From Deltaproteobacteria bacterium (GTDB taxonomy: Bacteria; Desulfobacterota; GWC2-55-46), in assembly GCA_016218095.1 (NCBI GenBank), contig JACREV010000039.1:1-13119 (forward strand): a stretch of 13,119 bases of DNA, given 5' to 3'. How positions within the stretch are numbered: the stretch's first letter is position 1; every line of letters starts with the position of its first letter. Both the position numbers and the translations under genes were made by a program. The notes below the pieces were generated by a model. The model saw only the letters and a program-made list of their open reading frames with translations. It did not search any database and was not told the DNA's origin. Below, in pieces: positions 12,072 through 13,119 of the stretch.

Positions 12072-13119
12072 TCAGCGGATTATCTGGTTGAGCTCGAATA
12101 TGGGGAGGAGTATGGAGAGGACTATGAAGCCGACGACAACACCCATGGCCAGGATGAGCGCCGGCTCAAGCAGGCTTAAGGCGCGCTTTACGGACCTTTC
12201 GAATTCAAGGGAGTAGGAGTCCGCCGTCTTAAGGAGCATCTCCTGGAGACGCCCGCTCTTTTCCCCGACGCCCACCATGTGCGTGAATATGCGGGGTATC
12301 CCGGGGTGTTTGCCGAGGCTTGCGGAAAGGGATGCGCCGCCGGTGCAGTCGGCCACGGCCTCTTCGAGGATGCGCCCGTATACGGCGTGGTCGAGGACTT
12401 CCTTCGTTATCTCAAGGCCGCGGAGGAGCTGGACGCCGCCCTTGAGGAGACTGCCGAGCGTGCGCGCGAGGTATGAGACATAGAAGCTCTCTATTATCGG
12501 CCCGAACCAGGGTATGCGGAGGAGGAGCCTGTCTTTAAGTCCTTTTCCCCCGGCGGTCTTCAGATACCTTCTTGCGGCCCAGACCGAGACAAACGTCAGG
12601 ACGAGCATCACGGGCCAGTAATCGCGGAAGGCGGACGTTATGAGGATGAGCGCTCGCGTGATAAGCGGTAGCGCGTGCTCGGTCTCCTCGAACATGGCGG
12701 TTATCTTGGGGACTACGAAGGCGAAGAGGAACGAGAGCACCCCGGCGCCGACGAAGGTCATGAGCACGGGGTAGGCGACGGCGGCCTTCACGTCGTTTAT
12801 CATCTTCAAGCGCGCCTCAAGGTAATCGGCGAGCTCGAGGAGTATCTTATCGAGCGACCCGCTCGCCTCACCGGCGGCTACAAGCCCCCTGTAAAGCGTC
12901 GAGAATTGTCCCGGATGAGGCTCCAGCGCCTTGCTCAAAGAGCTCCCGCCGGCTACACTCTCATTCACGTTCGAGAGGACCGTTTTGAGCCCGGCGTTTG
13001 CGGTATTCTCGACGAGTATCGAGAGCGCTTCCGAAAGAGGCGTCCCGGCGGACAGGAGGTTCGCGAGCTGGCGCGTGGCTATCGTCACGGCCTGCCCGGA
13101 AATTCTTGCGCCGAAGAGC
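12072..13119 (-). CDS. gspF: Type II secretion system inner-membrane platform protein GspF (partial, 5' end off the right edge)
   Basis: About 348 codons are visible. An in-frame GTG at 13088 is not the real start, because the frame continues to the edge with LFGARISGQAVTIATRQLA, the usual lead into the first GspF domain; about 60 N-terminal residues are missing. Two GspF/PilC repeats are seen: the first from TRQLANLLSAGTPLSEAL, the second from YVSYLARTLGSLLKGGVQLLRGLE. Membrane segments are at LMTFVGAGVLSFLFAFVVPK, WPVMLVLTFVSVWAA and the C-terminal PALILAMGVVVGFIVLSILL. The C-terminus FELNQIIR is the typical end of GspF rather than PilC. The protein would form the inner-membrane platform with the GspE ATPase. 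It appears to end its own operon, since a repeat-filled gap of about 380 bp or more separates it from the next gene. Confidence 0.93.
   Translation of the reverse strand, partial: LFGARISGQAVTIATRQLANLLSAGTPLSEALSILVENTANAGLKTVLSNVNESVAGGSSLSKALEPHPGQFSTLYRGLVAAGEASGSLDKILLELADYLEARLKMINDVKAAVAYPVLMTFVGAGVLSFLFAFVVPKITAMFEETEHALPLITRALILITSAFRDYWPVMLVLTFVSVWAARRYLKTAGGKGLKDRLLLRIPWFGPIIESFYVSYLARTLGSLLKGGVQLLRGLEITKEVLDHAVYGRILEEAVADCTGGASLSASLGKHPGIPRIFTHMVGVGEKSGRLQEMLLKTADSYSLEFERSVKRALSLLEPALILAMGVVVGFIVLSILLPIFELNQIIR

Noticed and set aside
11742..12179. A 145-codon plus-strand reading frame over the repeat region with internally repeated protein sequence (CELCPSG).
   Set aside because: It follows from DNA repeats: the first box is in another phase, differences between copies are not mainly at third positions, there is no good ribosome site, and the frame runs antisense into gspF.

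Overview
The window carries one long minus-strand gene series for making and exporting a surface or extracellular polysaccharide, preceded on its right by the 3' end of a type II secretion gene. The outer-membrane barrel, Wza-like export protein and GspF point to a Gram-negative bacterium. High GC combined with frequent AGG (Arg) and ATA (Ile) codons, and J-like and ParA/MinD-like proteins in an export locus, suggest a deltaproteobacterial (Desulfobacterota/Myxococcota-type) or related deep lineage. That placement is inference only.

Layout in transcription order, from high to low coordinates: (1) 13119-12072, gspF, cut by the right edge. (2) 12071-11689, about 380 bp without a convincing gene, holding four copies of an 18-bp box and two copies of a hairpin in a box-hairpin-box design. 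(3) 11562-11221, a small zinc-ribbon/PilZ protein that heads the next gene series. (4) 11183-5856, the export and assembly half: Wza-like export protein, outer-membrane barrel, Wzz-like chain-length protein, MinD/FlhG-like ATPase, and a BY-kinase-like ATPase with an N-terminal J-like domain. Several of these genes overlap by a few bases. (5) 5828-5526, a small hydrophobic protein of unknown function. (6) 5436-4948, a NusG paralog of the RfaH type, followed by a 119-bp leader with an ops-like GGCGGTAGC element and competing hairpins. (7) 4828-1, the glycan-synthesis half: a polyprenyl-phosphate sugar transferase with a degenerate GGDEF-like N-terminus, then WbpB/WbpD/WbpE-like enzymes for a diacetamido sugar, then a DUF354 glycosyltransferase-like gene cut by the left edge.

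A coherent model is a Wzx/Wzy-type polysaccharide system. The initiating transferase loads the first sugar on the lipid carrier, and the Wbp-like enzymes supply a 2,3-diacetamido sugar nucleotide. Wzz with its kinase-like partner sets chain length, and the export protein and barrel take the polymer out. Control appears layered: c-di-GMP (PilZ protein), processive antitermination (RfaH-like protein plus ops-like leader), and possibly ATPase-based placement in the cell. No flippase, polymerase or exosortase lies in the window. The most unusual points are the mid-operon RfaH-like gene beside an ops-like leader, the two domain fusions (J-like/BY-kinase and GGDEF-like/sugar transferase), and the repeat modules between gspF and the PilZ gene.
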